Below, in pieces: positions 8,949-17,416 of a DNA stretch of 64,000 bases (its first letter is position 1; every line of letters starts with the position of its first letter). Location: the NCBI GenBank assembly GCA_016932955.1, contig JAFGBV010000298.1, positions 1 through 64,000 on the forward strand, read 5' to 3'. Origin of the DNA: Anaerolineales bacterium (GTDB lineage Bacteria > Chloroflexota > Anaerolineae > Anaerolineales > UBA4823). The notes beneath the pieces were generated by a model. It was not told the origin of the DNA, did no database searches, and was given only the letters and a program-made list of their open reading frames with translations. The translations under genes were made by a program, and so were the position numbers.

Positions 8949-10025
8949 TCAGGGCTGGATGGTGGGGATGGTTTCATCTGTGGGCTGATTGGTGATATCC
9001 CGCCACACCACATCCAGTACTTGCAACGCGTTCAGATTGCGCACGTTGAAGGCGTATTGCATGTTCTCCAGGTTGCTGAAATCGGTCGTCAGCACATATT
9101 CCCCCATGGTGAGATGTTCCGGAGAGCGCAAGCCTTGCTGCGGCAAAGGTTGGACAGCCAGCCAGAAATTCCACAGCGGGATTTCATATTCGTAAGCCAG
9201 GCGTACGATCGTAGCATTGATCGACCAATCCCCTTCGGCGTTATCTGCCTTAGTCACCAGGATCGGGACAATGCCGTGCTCCAGGGTCAGCTCGATCACG
9301 CGACGTAGCGTATCTTCAAAGGGCAAAAAACCATTAGCGTCATTGGTTCCCAGGGAGATAAAAGCATAGCTGGGCTGGTGTAAGCGATATTCGCACTCCA
9401 GCGGAGTCTCTGTTGTGCCGCAATCGCGCCAATCATTCCATAATGTAGCCAGAACCGCGCTGGCGGTCATCCCGGTTTTGGAGGCCCGGCTGTATCGTCC
9501 GAAGGAGCCAGCAAAGGTGTCGATGACGGGCTGGAGGGATGTGTACTCCCCCAGGTTGTAGCGCCCGCTGTCGAATCCCCCCATAAAATCCGGCATCATG
9601 CTCTGGCAATCACCCACCTTCGAGAAGGCATGGGGGTTATTCCCCAGCGATTGCCCCAGGGCGTAAACCTCGTGCATCTGCTGGCTGACCGTGGTGGGGA
9701 TGATCGGTGTGTAACGCCAGGCTTTGGGCGCCAGGGTCGCCGTTGGTCCAGCAGTCGGGTGTCCTTCCGCGGATGCGGAGGGGGAAGGATACGCCTCCTG
9801 CGTTGGCAAATTTCCTGGCGGCGTGGTGACAGTCGCGGATGCAGTCGCGTTCGCTGAGCGGGCGTTGGGTGCGTTGGTCGGCGCATTGCTTGCCGGGGCG
9901 GTCAGGCTGGTCTGCGGGAGAGGCTGAGTCGGGGATATGGAATCATTGGCTGAGGCGGTACATCCGCTGAGCAAAAGACAGCAGTACATCAAGCGCATCA
10001 GCAATCGGATAAGGCGGGTTTTCAT
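8949..10025 (-). CDS. SGNH/GDSL-type hydrolase lipoprotein
   Basis: The 358-residue protein has a basic n-region, a hydrophobic helix and the lipobox LLSGC, followed by a long Thr/Pro/Ala linker. The folded part begins near residue 120. KVGDCQS resembles block I of SGNH hydrolases with serine as nucleophile, SLGTNDANG is a GxND-type block, and SPEHLT supplies the late Asp/His region. It is therefore probably an exported esterase or acyl/carbohydrate-ester hydrolase; the substrate is unknown. No strong ribosome-binding site precedes the ATG. Confidence 0.72.
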   Translation of the reverse strand: MKTRLIRLLMRLMYCCLLLSGCTASANDSISPTQPLPQTSLTAPASNAPTNAPNARSANATASATVTTPPGNLPTQEAYPSPSASAEGHPTAGPTATLAPKAWRYTPIIPTTVSQQMHEVYALGQSLGNNPHAFSKVGDCQSMMPDFMGGFDSGRYNLGEYTSLQPVIDTFAGSFGRYSRASKTGMTASAVLATLWNDWRDCGTTETPLECEYRLHQPSYAFISLGTNDANGFLPFEDTLRRVIELTLEHGIVPILVTKADNAEGDWSINATIVRLAYEYEIPLWNFWLAVQPLPQQGLRSPEHLTMGEYVLTTDFSNLENMQYAFNVRNLNALQVLDVVWRDITNQPTDETIPTIQP

Positions 10026-10090
10026 AGCCAGAGAGTGGAAAATCCTGGGAGAATCTTAACACCAAAGTAATATGGTTGGGGAAATGACTT

Positions 10091-10393
10091 TCAACGATCT
10101 TCGAGGAAAGATTCGATCGCCTGCTCCAGGCGGTGCAGTCGGGGGAATAAGAATTGCCGCAAGGGGGAGATGCGCTGCACCGGCTGGGTGCGCAATTCTG
10201 CCTTGAGACGCCCCGGGTGGTTCAAAATGACCAGGAAAGGGCCAATGAGCGGCACCAGCACCGCCAGCATCCCCCAGGCGATATACTCTGCCAGGGTGAG
10301 CTCCCGGCGGCGCAGGTAGAAGGCTGCCAGCAAACACATTCCCAGCAGGCACAAACCCAGCAGCAGGCGCATCAACGAGGCGGAGAGGAGCAT
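10091..10393 (-). CDS. Small membrane protein, PLD-nuclease N-terminal-like
   Basis: The 100-residue product has two hydrophobic helices: one near residues 5-25, and one near 38-58 ending in PLIGPFLVIL. This resembles the short PLDc_N domain found alone in many small membrane proteins. The remainder is a basic cytoplasmic tail. I use the ATG at 10393; TTG at 10408 would add five residues but falls within the likely -10 box. The function is unknown. Confidence 0.6.
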   Translation of the reverse strand: MLLSASLMRLLLGLCLLGMCLLAAFYLRRRELTLAEYIAWGMLAVLVPLIGPFLVILNHPGRLKAELRTQPVQRISPLRQFLFPRLHRLEQAIESFLEDR

Positions 10394-10399
10394 GCCTTT

Positions 10400-10405
10400 A
10401 TTGTA
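10400..10405 (-). promoter_or_regulatory. -10 box, probably leaderless promoter
   Basis: TACAAT on the minus strand ends exactly 6 nt before the ATG at 10393, placing the expected transcription start on the A of the start codon. No ribosome-binding site fits in the gap. The -35 region is not recognisable. Confidence 0.45.
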
Positions 10406-10445
10406 CAAGATTTTTTCTTAGAACGCAAGTTCGCGTTATCAAAAA

Positions 10446-10838
10446 TTAGTGACTGAAGACCAGTTCGACATCCGCGCCGCTCAATGTCAGCGTATCCGCG
10501 CTTACTTCATAGGACTCCACGGCCTGTAACGCCGCCAGGTAGGCGCTTTCTTGCGCCATCATGCCACTGTCTGCACAGGCCATCAAAGTAGATGCCATGT
10601 CTGAGAATTTGATTCCATTGCCGTCTTGCTCGTATTTGCCACCGTACGAATTGCAGCCTGAAGAGCCAGAGGCCTGTCCATCGCTGAATTCGATGGTGAT
10701 CTGGGTGCCCGAAATCAAGGGATCGCCGTTCAGGCTGACCAGGTTCCACGCTCCAGCGGGTAAGGGCTCAGATTTGGCGCAGGTGGATAAGAAGAGCGAA
10801 AAGACCAACAGGATAGTGAGAACGGTAAACGGTTTCAT
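10446..10838 (-). CDS. META/HslJ-domain lipoprotein
   Basis: The 130-residue precursor has a signal helix ending in FLSTC, a lipobox, and then one META domain. The pattern WNLVSLNG, SGSSGCNSYGG and MACADSGMMAQE...Y matches the HslJ-like fold found in heat-inducible and envelope-stress proteins. Its biochemical role is not established. AGGAGAA 7 nt before the ATG fixes the start. It is divergent from the DUF885 gene, and the promoters of both must lie in the 134-bp gap. Confidence 0.82.
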   Translation of the reverse strand: MKPFTVLTILLVFSLFLSTCAKSEPLPAGAWNLVSLNGDPLISGTQITIEFSDGQASGSSGCNSYGGKYEQDGNGIKFSDMASTLMACADSGMMAQESAYLAALQAVESYEVSADTLTLSGADVELVFSH

Positions 10839-10972
10839 AGCATTTCTCCTCTTCGTATAAGACGCGCCGGCAGCCTGATCTGTTCCCGAAAAAGAGAGCA
10901 TATCGCATTTGAACGCCAGGGCAGGGTTGGTTGTATGAATAAAGAGAGGCTCTTGAGGCCCGAGGAGGAACC

Positions 10973-12949
10973 ATGTCCATTCGTTCGCGCGCATTAATCA
11001 TCTCGTGTACGTTTTTACTGCTTCTGGCAAGCAGTTGCAACCGTGCTCCAGCAGAGACGGATGCGCCTGTTGCCACAACACCCGTTTCTACAATCCCTGC
11101 CACAATCATCCCTACTGATACACTTCTTCCCAACCCGCCAACAACAGACACGCAGGTCATTGTTCAGCCTTCCCCCACGGCAGAGCCAACGGATGCCCCC
11201 GCTCCTGATGCCACTGCCATACCGGCGATCGACACTCTGCGCCTCAGGCTGCAGGGGCTTGCTTTGACTGATTTCTTCGAGCTTTCTTACCGTGAGATCT
11301 TGCTGCGTTATCCAGAGACCGTATTGGAAGTCGGACTGGAGGATATTTATGGCGTGCAGATAGCGGAGCTGAACAACATCTCAGATGCTTACAACCGTGA
11401 GACTTATGCGATTATGGCGCTGATCCTGGATGTGCTGCACACCTACGATCGCTCCGCGTTGAGCGCTGCGGATCAGATTTCTTATGATGTCTATGAATGG
11501 TACCTGGAAGATCAACTGGCAGGTGAGGAGTTTATGTATTATGATTTCCCTCTCACTTACTTCCCGACCATCAGTGTACCATTGGTGCAGATCACCTTTT
11601 TCACTGATATTCACCCCCTGGCAAGTTACCGGGATGCGCTGGATTACATTACACGCCTGTCGCTGGTCGATACCAAGTTCACCCAACTGCTGGAAGGGGT
11701 GGATTTGCGCCAGCAGGCGGGGGTGATCCCGCCAAAATTTAGCTTGCAGTGGGCGATCGGTAGTTTACAGGAAGTTGCTTATGCAAGTGCCACGCAAACC
11801 CCATTCTATGCCGCTTTTGCTGAAAAAGTGAATGCTCTTCCCGACCTGGACGAGGCAGGAAAAGCTGAGCTGCTGGCTGCGGCAGAGGCCGCCATCCAGG
11901 AGTCGGTGCTTCCTGCCTACCAGCAAGTGTTAGATTATGTTATGGATTTGCAGAAACGGGCTCCGCTGGATGACGGTGTGTGGCAGTACCCGGCAGGCGA
12001 TTCGTACTATGCCTATCTGCTGCACCACCACACCAGCACCAGCCTCACCGCCTCGGAGATTCACCTGCTGGGTCAGCAGGAGGTCGCCCGCTTACAGGCA
12101 GAGGTGCGCGATGCTGGAGTCGCCTTGGGATACCCGCCAGATGCCAGCATGGCAGAGATCTTTCAGAATGCGGAACGAGATGGCGGATATGTGGCGGGAA
12201 ATGAGGTATTGGATACCTACACTGCTCTCATCGCTGGTGCTGAGGCGCGCCTGGATGCTGCCTTCGATATCCGCCCCCAAGCCCAAGTGATCGTCGTGGG
12301 CGACCAGTACGGCGGTTTCTACATCCCCGGCTCGCTGGATGGTTCTCGACCGGGCATGTTCTACGCCAATGTTTCCGGTGCAAGCGAGCCTTATTTTGGT
12401 ATGCCAACACTTGCTTATCATGAGGCTGTTCCCGGGCACCATTTCCAGATTTCGCTGGCTATGGAAGCTGACTTGCCATCTTTCCGCAAAGGTCTGATTT
12501 TCACCGCATATGCAGAAGGTTGGGCGCTGTATGCCGAACAACTGGCCTGGGAACTTGGATGGTATTCTGATGACCCCTATGGCAACCTGGGTCGCCTGCA
12601 GGCGCTGCTTTTCCGCGCCGCCCGGCTGGTGGTGGATACGGGCATTCATACCCAAGGCTGGACGAGAGATCAAGCGACTGCCTATCTGGCAGAGAATATT
12701 GGTCAGGCTGACTGGGTTGGGCCCTGGGAACACCAGGCCGCCCGTTACGTTGTTTATCCTGGTCAGGCAACCTCCTACATGGTTGGCTATTTGAAGATGG
12801 TGGAGCTGCGCCAACGGGCGATGGATGCGCTGGGCGACCAGTTTGATTTGGTAGAATATCATCGCCTGGTACTGAGCAACGGCAGCATGCCTTTGTCTGT
12901 TTTGGAAAACGTGGTTGATGCTTATATCCTGTCCAAATCAAATCCCTGA
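10973..12949 (+). CDS. DUF885-family lipoprotein, putative zinc peptidase
   Basis: The 658-residue precursor begins with a basic start, a hydrophobic helix and the lipobox ASSC, followed by a Thr/Pro-rich linker to about residue 85. The rest is a full-length DUF885 domain. Near residue 483 it has HEAVPGHHFQ, the conserved gluzincin-like metal-binding motif of this family, and the later AYAEGWALYAE motif that supplies the third ligand. It is probably an extracytoplasmic peptidase or amidohydrolase. The Ntn-hydrolase lipoprotein gene begins 22 nt downstream, so the two probably act in the same compartment. Confidence 0.85.
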   Translation: MSIRSRALIISCTFLLLLASSCNRAPAETDAPVATTPVSTIPATIIPTDTLLPNPPTTDTQVIVQPSPTAEPTDAPAPDATAIPAIDTLRLRLQGLALTDFFELSYREILLRYPETVLEVGLEDIYGVQIAELNNISDAYNRETYAIMALILDVLHTYDRSALSAADQISYDVYEWYLEDQLAGEEFMYYDFPLTYFPTISVPLVQITFFTDIHPLASYRDALDYITRLSLVDTKFTQLLEGVDLRQQAGVIPPKFSLQWAIGSLQEVAYASATQTPFYAAFAEKVNALPDLDEAGKAELLAAAEAAIQESVLPAYQQVLDYVMDLQKRAPLDDGVWQYPAGDSYYAYLLHHHTSTSLTASEIHLLGQQEVARLQAEVRDAGVALGYPPDASMAEIFQNAERDGGYVAGNEVLDTYTALIAGAEARLDAAFDIRPQAQVIVVGDQYGGFYIPGSLDGSRPGMFYANVSGASEPYFGMPTLAYHEAVPGHHFQISLAMEADLPSFRKGLIFTAYAEGWALYAEQLAWELGWYSDDPYGNLGRLQALLFRAARLVVDTGIHTQGWTRDQATAYLAENIGQADWVGPWEHQAARYVVYPGQATSYMVGYLKMVELRQRAMDALGDQFDLVEYHRLVLSNGSMPLSVLENVVDAYILSKSNP

Positions 12950-12971
12950 GGTGAGGAGGATATTCACAGCG

Positions 12972-14012
12972 ATGAAACGACAATATTACCTGATCCTTGC
13001 TTCTGCGACTTTCCTGATCGGCTTGGTGATCCCAGGCTGCGCCGCTGCGCCGCCCACAGCCCAGACGACCTTATCCCCAGAGCAGCAGACCCTGGCTTCG
13101 CTGGAACTGGTGGATGATTTCCCGCTGTATGTGATGCATTACTATGGTGATTATGGATTCGAGAGCCTCCTCGGACAGGGGGCCACCAGCGCAGAGGGTC
13201 AAAACCGCAACGCGATCGATTTGCGCTGGTCATGCTCTTGTTTTGCAGCCATGGATGAAGAGGGAAAACCGCTGTTGGGGCGCAATTTTGATTGGTATCA
13301 TGACCACCCTGCGCTGTTGCTTTTCACCGACCCGCCTGCAGCCTATGCCTCGGTCTCGATGGTGGATCTCTCTTACCTGGGATTCTCTGCTGATACGATC
13401 AAATCCGGAGATCGCTCTGCCCTGCTGCAAGCACCTTATTTGCCCTTTGATGGCATGAACGAATATGGGCTGGCAGTCGGAATGATGGCTGTAGATCGTG
13501 CAGAGGGCGGTCAGGATAGCCAAAAGTTGACCCTCGGTACCCTGGAGATCATCCGCCTGATGCTCGATTATGCCCGTAACGTGGACGAGGCGCTTGCACT
13601 GCTGGACGGGTACAATGTTGATTTTGAGGGCGGCCCGCCGGTGCATTACCTCATCGCCGACGCCGCCGGTGAGTCAGCCCTGGTGGAATACCTGGATCAT
13701 GAGATCGTCGTCACCCGCAGCGCCCAGACCTGGCAGGTGGCAACTAATTTCATCTTTGCCGATGAGCAGCCCGCTGGCGCTGATTCTTCCTGCTGGCGCT
13801 ATAATAAGGCTTATGATGTCCTGGAGCAGCATGCGGGTGTGCTCTCTGCACCGAAGGCAATGGATTTGCTGGAGCAGGTTTCCCAGTCTGGCGATTTTCC
13901 CACCATCTGGTCATTGGTGTACCACCTGCAAACCGGCGAGATCGAAGTTGTGATCGACCGGCAGTATCACCAGGTTTATGATTTCACATTGGAGATGAAT
14001 ACAGCCCCATGA
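12972..14012 (+). CDS. Ntn-hydrolase lipoprotein (choloylglycine/acyltransferase-like, C45/C59 type)
   Basis: The 346-residue precursor has a lipobox VIPGC at residues 19-23. The catalytic region is SCSCFAAMDEEGKPLLGRNFDW, with Cys88 in the place of the N-terminal nucleophile of penicillin V acylase and choloylglycine hydrolase, and GRNFDW as the strongly conserved follow-up. Because Cys88 is internal, activity would need cleavage just before it, as in related proenzymes. It probably hydrolyses linear amides such as N-acyl amino acids or acyl-homoserine lactones; this is family inference. The start is set by GAGGAGG upstream. It overlaps the next gene by 4 nt (ATGA). Confidence 0.75.
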   Translation: MKRQYYLILASATFLIGLVIPGCAAAPPTAQTTLSPEQQTLASLELVDDFPLYVMHYYGDYGFESLLGQGATSAEGQNRNAIDLRWSCSCFAAMDEEGKPLLGRNFDWYHDHPALLLFTDPPAAYASVSMVDLSYLGFSADTIKSGDRSALLQAPYLPFDGMNEYGLAVGMMAVDRAEGGQDSQKLTLGTLEIIRLMLDYARNVDEALALLDGYNVDFEGGPPVHYLIADAAGESALVEYLDHEIVVTRSAQTWQVATNFIFADEQPAGADSSCWRYNKAYDVLEQHAGVLSAPKAMDLLEQVSQSGDFPTIWSLVYHLQTGEIEVVIDRQYHQVYDFTLEMNTAP

Positions 14013-14764
14013 ATCCCTGTTCTCTGGATCGAGAAACAATTCTATCGGCATTGAAAGAAACGCTCGAACCGTTGGATTATGTTTATGCCATGTGGGAAGG
14101 CGGCGCAGCGGCTTTTGGGCGCGTGGATCAGTGGTCAGATATCGACGTGCAGTTCGATGTGCAGGATGGGCTTGCAGACGATGTTTTTGCACGCATCGAG
14201 CAGAAGTTGGCTTCTCTCTCGCCGATCGATCTCAAGCTGCGCACCCCCAGCCTGCCCTGGCCGGGCATCTTCCAGTGGTTCTACCGCCTGAAAGACGCCG
14301 GCCCCTACCTGCTGATCGATACTGCCATAATCGACCACAGTGCCTCAGAGAAACTCCTCCAGCCGGAGATCCATGGTGAAGCAGTCTTTTACTTCGACAA
14401 AAAGGGCGTGGCAAACCTGCCCCCCCTGGATTGGGAAGCCTGGAACACCCGCCTGGCAGAGCGCAAGCAGGCCATGCGGGTAAACTTTGACATGTTCCAG
14501 AGCCTGACCCTTAAGGAGATTAACCGCGGCAACTGGCTGGAAGCGTTTGGTTTTTACCAGGCCTACACCCTGCGCCCGCTGGTAGAGGCCTTGCGCATGC
14601 GCTACGCCCCCGCCCGCTATAACTTCCACACCCGCTATGTGTATTACGAGCTCCCGCCCGAAGTGGTCAAGCGCCTGGAAAGCCTGTACTTCGCCAGCAG
14701 CGGTGAGCAGATCCGTCAGAAGCGCCAAGAAGCAGAGCAGTGGTTCTACACACTGCTGGAATAG
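14009..14764 (+). CDS. Nucleotidyltransferase-domain protein
   Basis: The 251-residue protein carries the polymerase-beta-type motif GGAAAFGRVDQWSDIDV at residues 31-47, with the two metal-binding aspartates in SDID. The second part is helical, as in aminoglycoside adenylyltransferases and related small-molecule nucleotidyltransferases. No target can be named. Its ATG overlaps the stop of the Ntn-hydrolase gene, so it is the last gene of a three-gene operon. The RHS remnants begin directly after it on the other strand. Confidence 0.72.
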   Translation: MNPCSLDRETILSALKETLEPLDYVYAMWEGGAAAFGRVDQWSDIDVQFDVQDGLADDVFARIEQKLASLSPIDLKLRTPSLPWPGIFQWFYRLKDAGPYLLIDTAIIDHSASEKLLQPEIHGEAVFYFDKKGVANLPPLDWEAWNTRLAERKQAMRVNFDMFQSLTLKEINRGNWLEAFGFYQAYTLRPLVEALRMRYAPARYNFHTRYVYYELPPEVVKRLESLYFASSGEQIRQKRQEAEQWFYTLLE

Positions 14765-14770
14765 CAGAGA

Positions 14771-14960
14771 TCAGCCCGAAGGATAGCCCTGGTAACTGCG
14801 CAGCATCCCGCTACACTCCACCGCCTTCACCCGGTTGCCGTCGCCATCGTACACGAAAGTCGCCGGAGTCGTAGCCGCGCGGGATGCCGTAGGTGCTGTG
14901 AGGAACTTTGTTCCTCCCCTGCCCTTCCAGCGAAGTGATGATGTCGTTGTCGCAGAGGAA
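14771..14960 (-). pseudogene. RHS/YD-repeat fragment with frameshift
   Basis: Reading the minus strand, one frame gives STYGIPRGYDSGD and the next frame gives YDGDGNRVKAVE followed by GYPSG and a stop. The frame changes at the junction near 14867. YDGDGNRVK is a typical RHS/YD-repeat sequence, and the first piece is nearly repeated (YGSPRGYDSGD) just before the RHS tip at 16360-16398. It looks like a leftover of an older RHS gene copy. There is no start codon or full domain. Confidence 0.65.
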
Positions 14961-15003
14961 CATCGTTACTCAGTTGATTGGAGGCGACCATTACACTCGG
15001 AAT

Positions 15004-15282
15004 CTACTCCTTATCAGATGATCCAAACCACCTCTGCGCCTTTTCCTGATAGTATCGTGTCAAAAGGGTGCCAGGCACCAATGTCATTGACAATATACAG
15101 CCTATAGCTATACCTGCCCAAAAGTTTGTGGCATATAGCCCTGGTAAAAAGCCTGCCAGAAACGCGCAGGTGATAGATAACCAGATTAAACGCTTTGATG
15201 CGAAGGAAGCTAAGATGATACTTACCAGGAACAAAGTAGCTGTTAATATACAAAGTAAAATTAATAAGTAATTGTGATTCAT
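15004..15282 (-). CDS. Three-helix membrane protein, candidate RHS immunity protein
   Basis: The 92-residue protein is almost entirely three membrane helices (about residues 5-27, 31-53 and 55-74), with a short charged C-terminus ending in SSDKE. I do not recognise a family. Its ATG is only 6 nt after the stop of the RHS tip gene on the same strand. This is the classic position of an immunity gene for a polymorphic toxin. The membrane topology and the hydrophobic C-terminus of the RHS tip would suit a membrane-acting toxin with a membrane-resident protector, but that is inference. Confidence 0.6.
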   Translation of the reverse strand: MNHNYLLILLCILTATLFLVSIILASFASKRLIWLSITCAFLAGFLPGLYATNFWAGIAIGCILSMTLVPGTLLTRYYQEKAQRWFGSSDKE

Positions 15283-15288
15283 TATCCA

Positions 15289-16308
15289 CTATTCGCCAAA
15301 CTTTATTACCCCAAACAATGTTTCGCCTCTTATCCCCAGGAGGTCAAAAATCCCAGGAGCAGCTCCATAGTTATATCTTGACACATATCCATCTATAGCC
15401 GCGTCGACAACTGCAATTGGCACCAAGCTCCCTACTACACTGGCCACCAATGATGTGGCACTTGCTTCACCGATTACAATAACCCCATTTTCATCAACGT
15501 AAGTGCCGCTATCAGGTGTAAAAAATGCATCATCGGCCAGTGTAGAAACTGTTGAGGTCCAGCTTGCAAAATTTTCTACAACATTGGTGGATGCTTGATG
15601 CATGGCATTACCAGTTGCCGCGCCGGCGGTTCCGCCTGCAGTGAATCCTGCCATCTCAAAACCTGCACCTGCTGAACTGGCTCCAAGGGCAACATCTTGT
15701 GAAAAAATGGAAATTTCCGAAAGGTGAAGATGGCTGTACTCTGGTAACCTTGGAAAATACCAATTTTGATACCACTCTCGGTATTGGGTCCCACCTGAGC
15801 ACCCCAGGTTTGGAGTGTTAATACAAATTCCATGTTCCTCGTCATAGGTGATTATTGGAGAATTTGGTTCATCCTTCTGGGGTCGATGACCGCTTGGGTC
15901 CTTGTATCTCAGCGGATTGTTGAACAGCCCCGCATACCTGTCATACGCCTGCGGATTTCCCGCGCCGGGGATGATCGAATCAGCAGAAAGGAAACATCCT
16001 AACGCAGGGTCGTAGAAGCGCGCCCCGAAATGGTAGATTCCCAGTGCGCTCTCACTGCGCTGACCTGTAAAGCGAAAATCCGTCGGTACACTCCCCGAGG
16101 TGAATCTGTCCGTCCCCCACGGGCCATACCTCACCTCAGCCACCTTGCTGCCGCTGCTGTCCGTCGTGATGGATGTACTTCCCAAATGATCCCCCAGCAG
16201 GTAATACAACGTGCTGCCCACACGCACCGCCACCCTTGTCGCCCCGGCGTAGTAGTAGCGGCTGGCAGGCAGCACCTGGTCGTTGGGGACGAAGCCTGTG
16301 CCTTCCAC
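15289..16308 (-). CDS. RHS repeat-associated core tip with variable C-terminus (N-terminally truncated)
   Basis: The frame holds the end of an RHS core: LLGDHLGSTSITTD, YGPWGTDR, FTGQRSESALGIYHFGARFYDP (the RHS-associated core signature), then YDRYAGLFNNPLRYKDPSGH. After the DPSGH boundary a unique region of about 200 residues follows. It contains a Gly/Ala-rich stretch and a second hydrophobic segment (SLVASVVGSLVPIAVVDA), suggestive of a membrane-active toxin. The frame is open back to 16398 with RHS-like sequence but no start; upstream lies the PIN-like gene. GTG at 16308 is the only early start and has no ribosome-binding site. It may be an orphan tip awaiting recombination, or a decaying gene. 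Confidence 0.65.
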   Translation of the reverse strand: MEGTGFVPNDQVLPASRYYYAGATRVAVRVGSTLYYLLGDHLGSTSITTDSSGSKVAEVRYGPWGTDRFTSGSVPTDFRFTGQRSESALGIYHFGARFYDPALGCFLSADSIIPGAGNPQAYDRYAGLFNNPLRYKDPSGHRPQKDEPNSPIITYDEEHGICINTPNLGCSGGTQYREWYQNWYFPRLPEYSHLHLSEISIFSQDVALGASSAGAGFEMAGFTAGGTAGAATGNAMHQASTNVVENFASWTSTVSTLADDAFFTPDSGTYVDENGVIVIGEASATSLVASVVGSLVPIAVVDAAIDGYVSRYNYGAAPGIFDLLGIRGETLFGVIKFGE

Positions 16309-16398
16309 ACTGAACTCGCCATCGTTGAAGTCCCTGGCAAACCAGTCGGCGGTGTATTCCAGGTCGCCGGAGTCGTAGCCGCGGGGGCTGCCGTAGTA

Positions 16399-16869
16399 TT
16401 ACTTGTCTTCCCCAGCGGCTGAGAGAATTCTTGCGGCTAGCCTCTCGGAGATGTGAAAATCCTGGCTCACCAAAGCATCCAGGAGCGGCCTGATCTCCTG
16501 GATCAAGCCTTTTTTCTTGGCTCTCAGAAGAAGACCTAAAGAGCCAATAACCGGTAAGCCGAGAGAGGTGGCTAACCGGCGTGCAGGCAAGTCGTCAAGA
16601 AAGACCTCGCTTGCATTCAGTTCCAGAGCCAGGGCAATCGCTTCCCGTTCACCAGCCCCCAAGAAAGTTGCTGTCATACGCGGGGCAAGAGGCTGTGAAA
16701 GCATCTTCTCCTCGACCCAATCTGGAAGTTGGTCCGTGCTAAAGACTTCTAAGCGCACGGCAGGGGGAATAATCACCCGTGTAACGAGACCGGGGATTAG
16801 GCCAAGCTGATTAATCCTTTCAAAGGCGATGAAAGGGCTGGAATTAGAAACGATGAGCGGACCTGTCAT
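16399..16869 (-). CDS. PIN-like toxin (DUF3368 family)
   Basis: The 156-residue protein has the PIN-like arrangement of DUF3368: an N-terminal VSNSSPFIAF, a central GAGEREAIALALE and a FLDDLPAR segment supplying acidic residues, then GSLGLLLRAKKKG. Members are thought to act as ribonuclease toxins paired with UPF0175 proteins. The start overlaps the stop of the antitoxin gene by 4 nt, and the stop abuts the open frame of the RHS tip. Confidence 0.82.
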   Translation of the reverse strand: MTGPLIVSNSSPFIAFERINQLGLIPGLVTRVIIPPAVRLEVFSTDQLPDWVEEKMLSQPLAPRMTATFLGAGEREAIALALELNASEVFLDDLPARRLATSLGLPVIGSLGLLLRAKKKGLIQEIRPLLDALVSQDFHISERLAARILSAAGEDK

Positions 16870-17132
16870 TCCGCGGCTAGACTCCGCTGGATTTCCTCGG
16901 TAAGCTCGGCCTCGTCCATGTCAAAGAATGGTATTCCCAGACGAGAAGCATAGCGGATAAACTCAAATCTCTCCATCCCCAAGAGCTCGGCTGCTTTGCC
17001 ACTCGATATTTCACGCCTGCGATAGAGTTCCATAACAGCGATTTCTTTTACCGCCTCGTCTGGTCGTTGGTAATAAGGGCGGAAAAGATTCCAAAGCTCG
17101 CGTTCTAATTTCACCGAGATTGTCGATCTCAT
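16866..17132 (-). CDS. UPF0175-family antitoxin
   Basis: The 88-residue protein is a small helix-turn-helix-type UPF0175 member: KLERELWNLF, then AVMELYRRREISSGKAAELLGM and FIRYASRLGIPFFD. In this family the first part folds as a DNA-binding antitoxin and the C-terminus neutralises the PIN-like partner. GAGGGT five bases upstream supports the ATG at 17132; an in-frame start at 17153 is less likely. A promoter with a TTGACA box lies about 80 nt upstream, and autoregulation would be expected. Confidence 0.82.
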   Translation of the reverse strand: MRSTISVKLERELWNLFRPYYQRPDEAVKEIAVMELYRRREISSGKAAELLGMERFEFIRYASRLGIPFFDMDEAELTEEIQRSLAAE

Positions 17133-17220
17133 AATACCCTCATACAATAGCACAAATATTGCTCGTAAAAATTCAATTCCATGTGACAGAGGAATTTGCT
17201 ATTCTATATCTCTGGTGATT

Positions 17221-17248
17221 TTAGTATACCACAATGAGATGCTGTCAA
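17221..17248 (-). promoter_or_regulatory. Promoter of the UPF0175/PIN pair
   Basis: On the minus strand a perfect TTGACA (complement of 17243-17248) is followed after 16 nt by TACTAA (complement of 17221-17226). Transcription would begin near 17214, leaving a leader of about 80 nt before the antitoxin start. Confidence 0.5.
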
Positions 17249-17360
17249 GTCGCTGCGCGTAGGCATCGAATCGTTGTAGCGATCTTGCTGCCGCTGGCGG
17301 CATCCCCCACACCGCCCCCGTGGTGAACCATCCACCATCCACTTCTCCCACCATCACAAA

Positions 17361-17388
17361 GGGCTGCCCCATAAGAACAGGGCAGCCC
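17361..17388 (-). terminator. Hairpin terminator of gdhA
   Basis: GGGCTGCCC at 17361-17369 pairs perfectly with GGGCAGCCC at 17380-17388 around a 10-nt loop. On the minus strand it is followed by TTTGTGATGG, a weak T-run. It lies about 30 nt after the stop of the glutamate dehydrogenase gene. Confidence 0.6.
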
Positions 17389-17416
17389 CGTGATCATTGT
17401 CTCAAGATAGGGAATA

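Noticed and set aside
12092..12862. A 256-codon minus-strand frame inside the DUF885 gene
   Set aside because: It overlaps the HEAVPGHH coding region and lacks any domain or start signal.
15014..15289. A second, shifted minus-strand frame over the small membrane protein gene
   Set aside because: The chosen frame gives three clean membrane helices and follows the RHS stop by 6 nt. The shifted frame gives an irregular mixture of residues.
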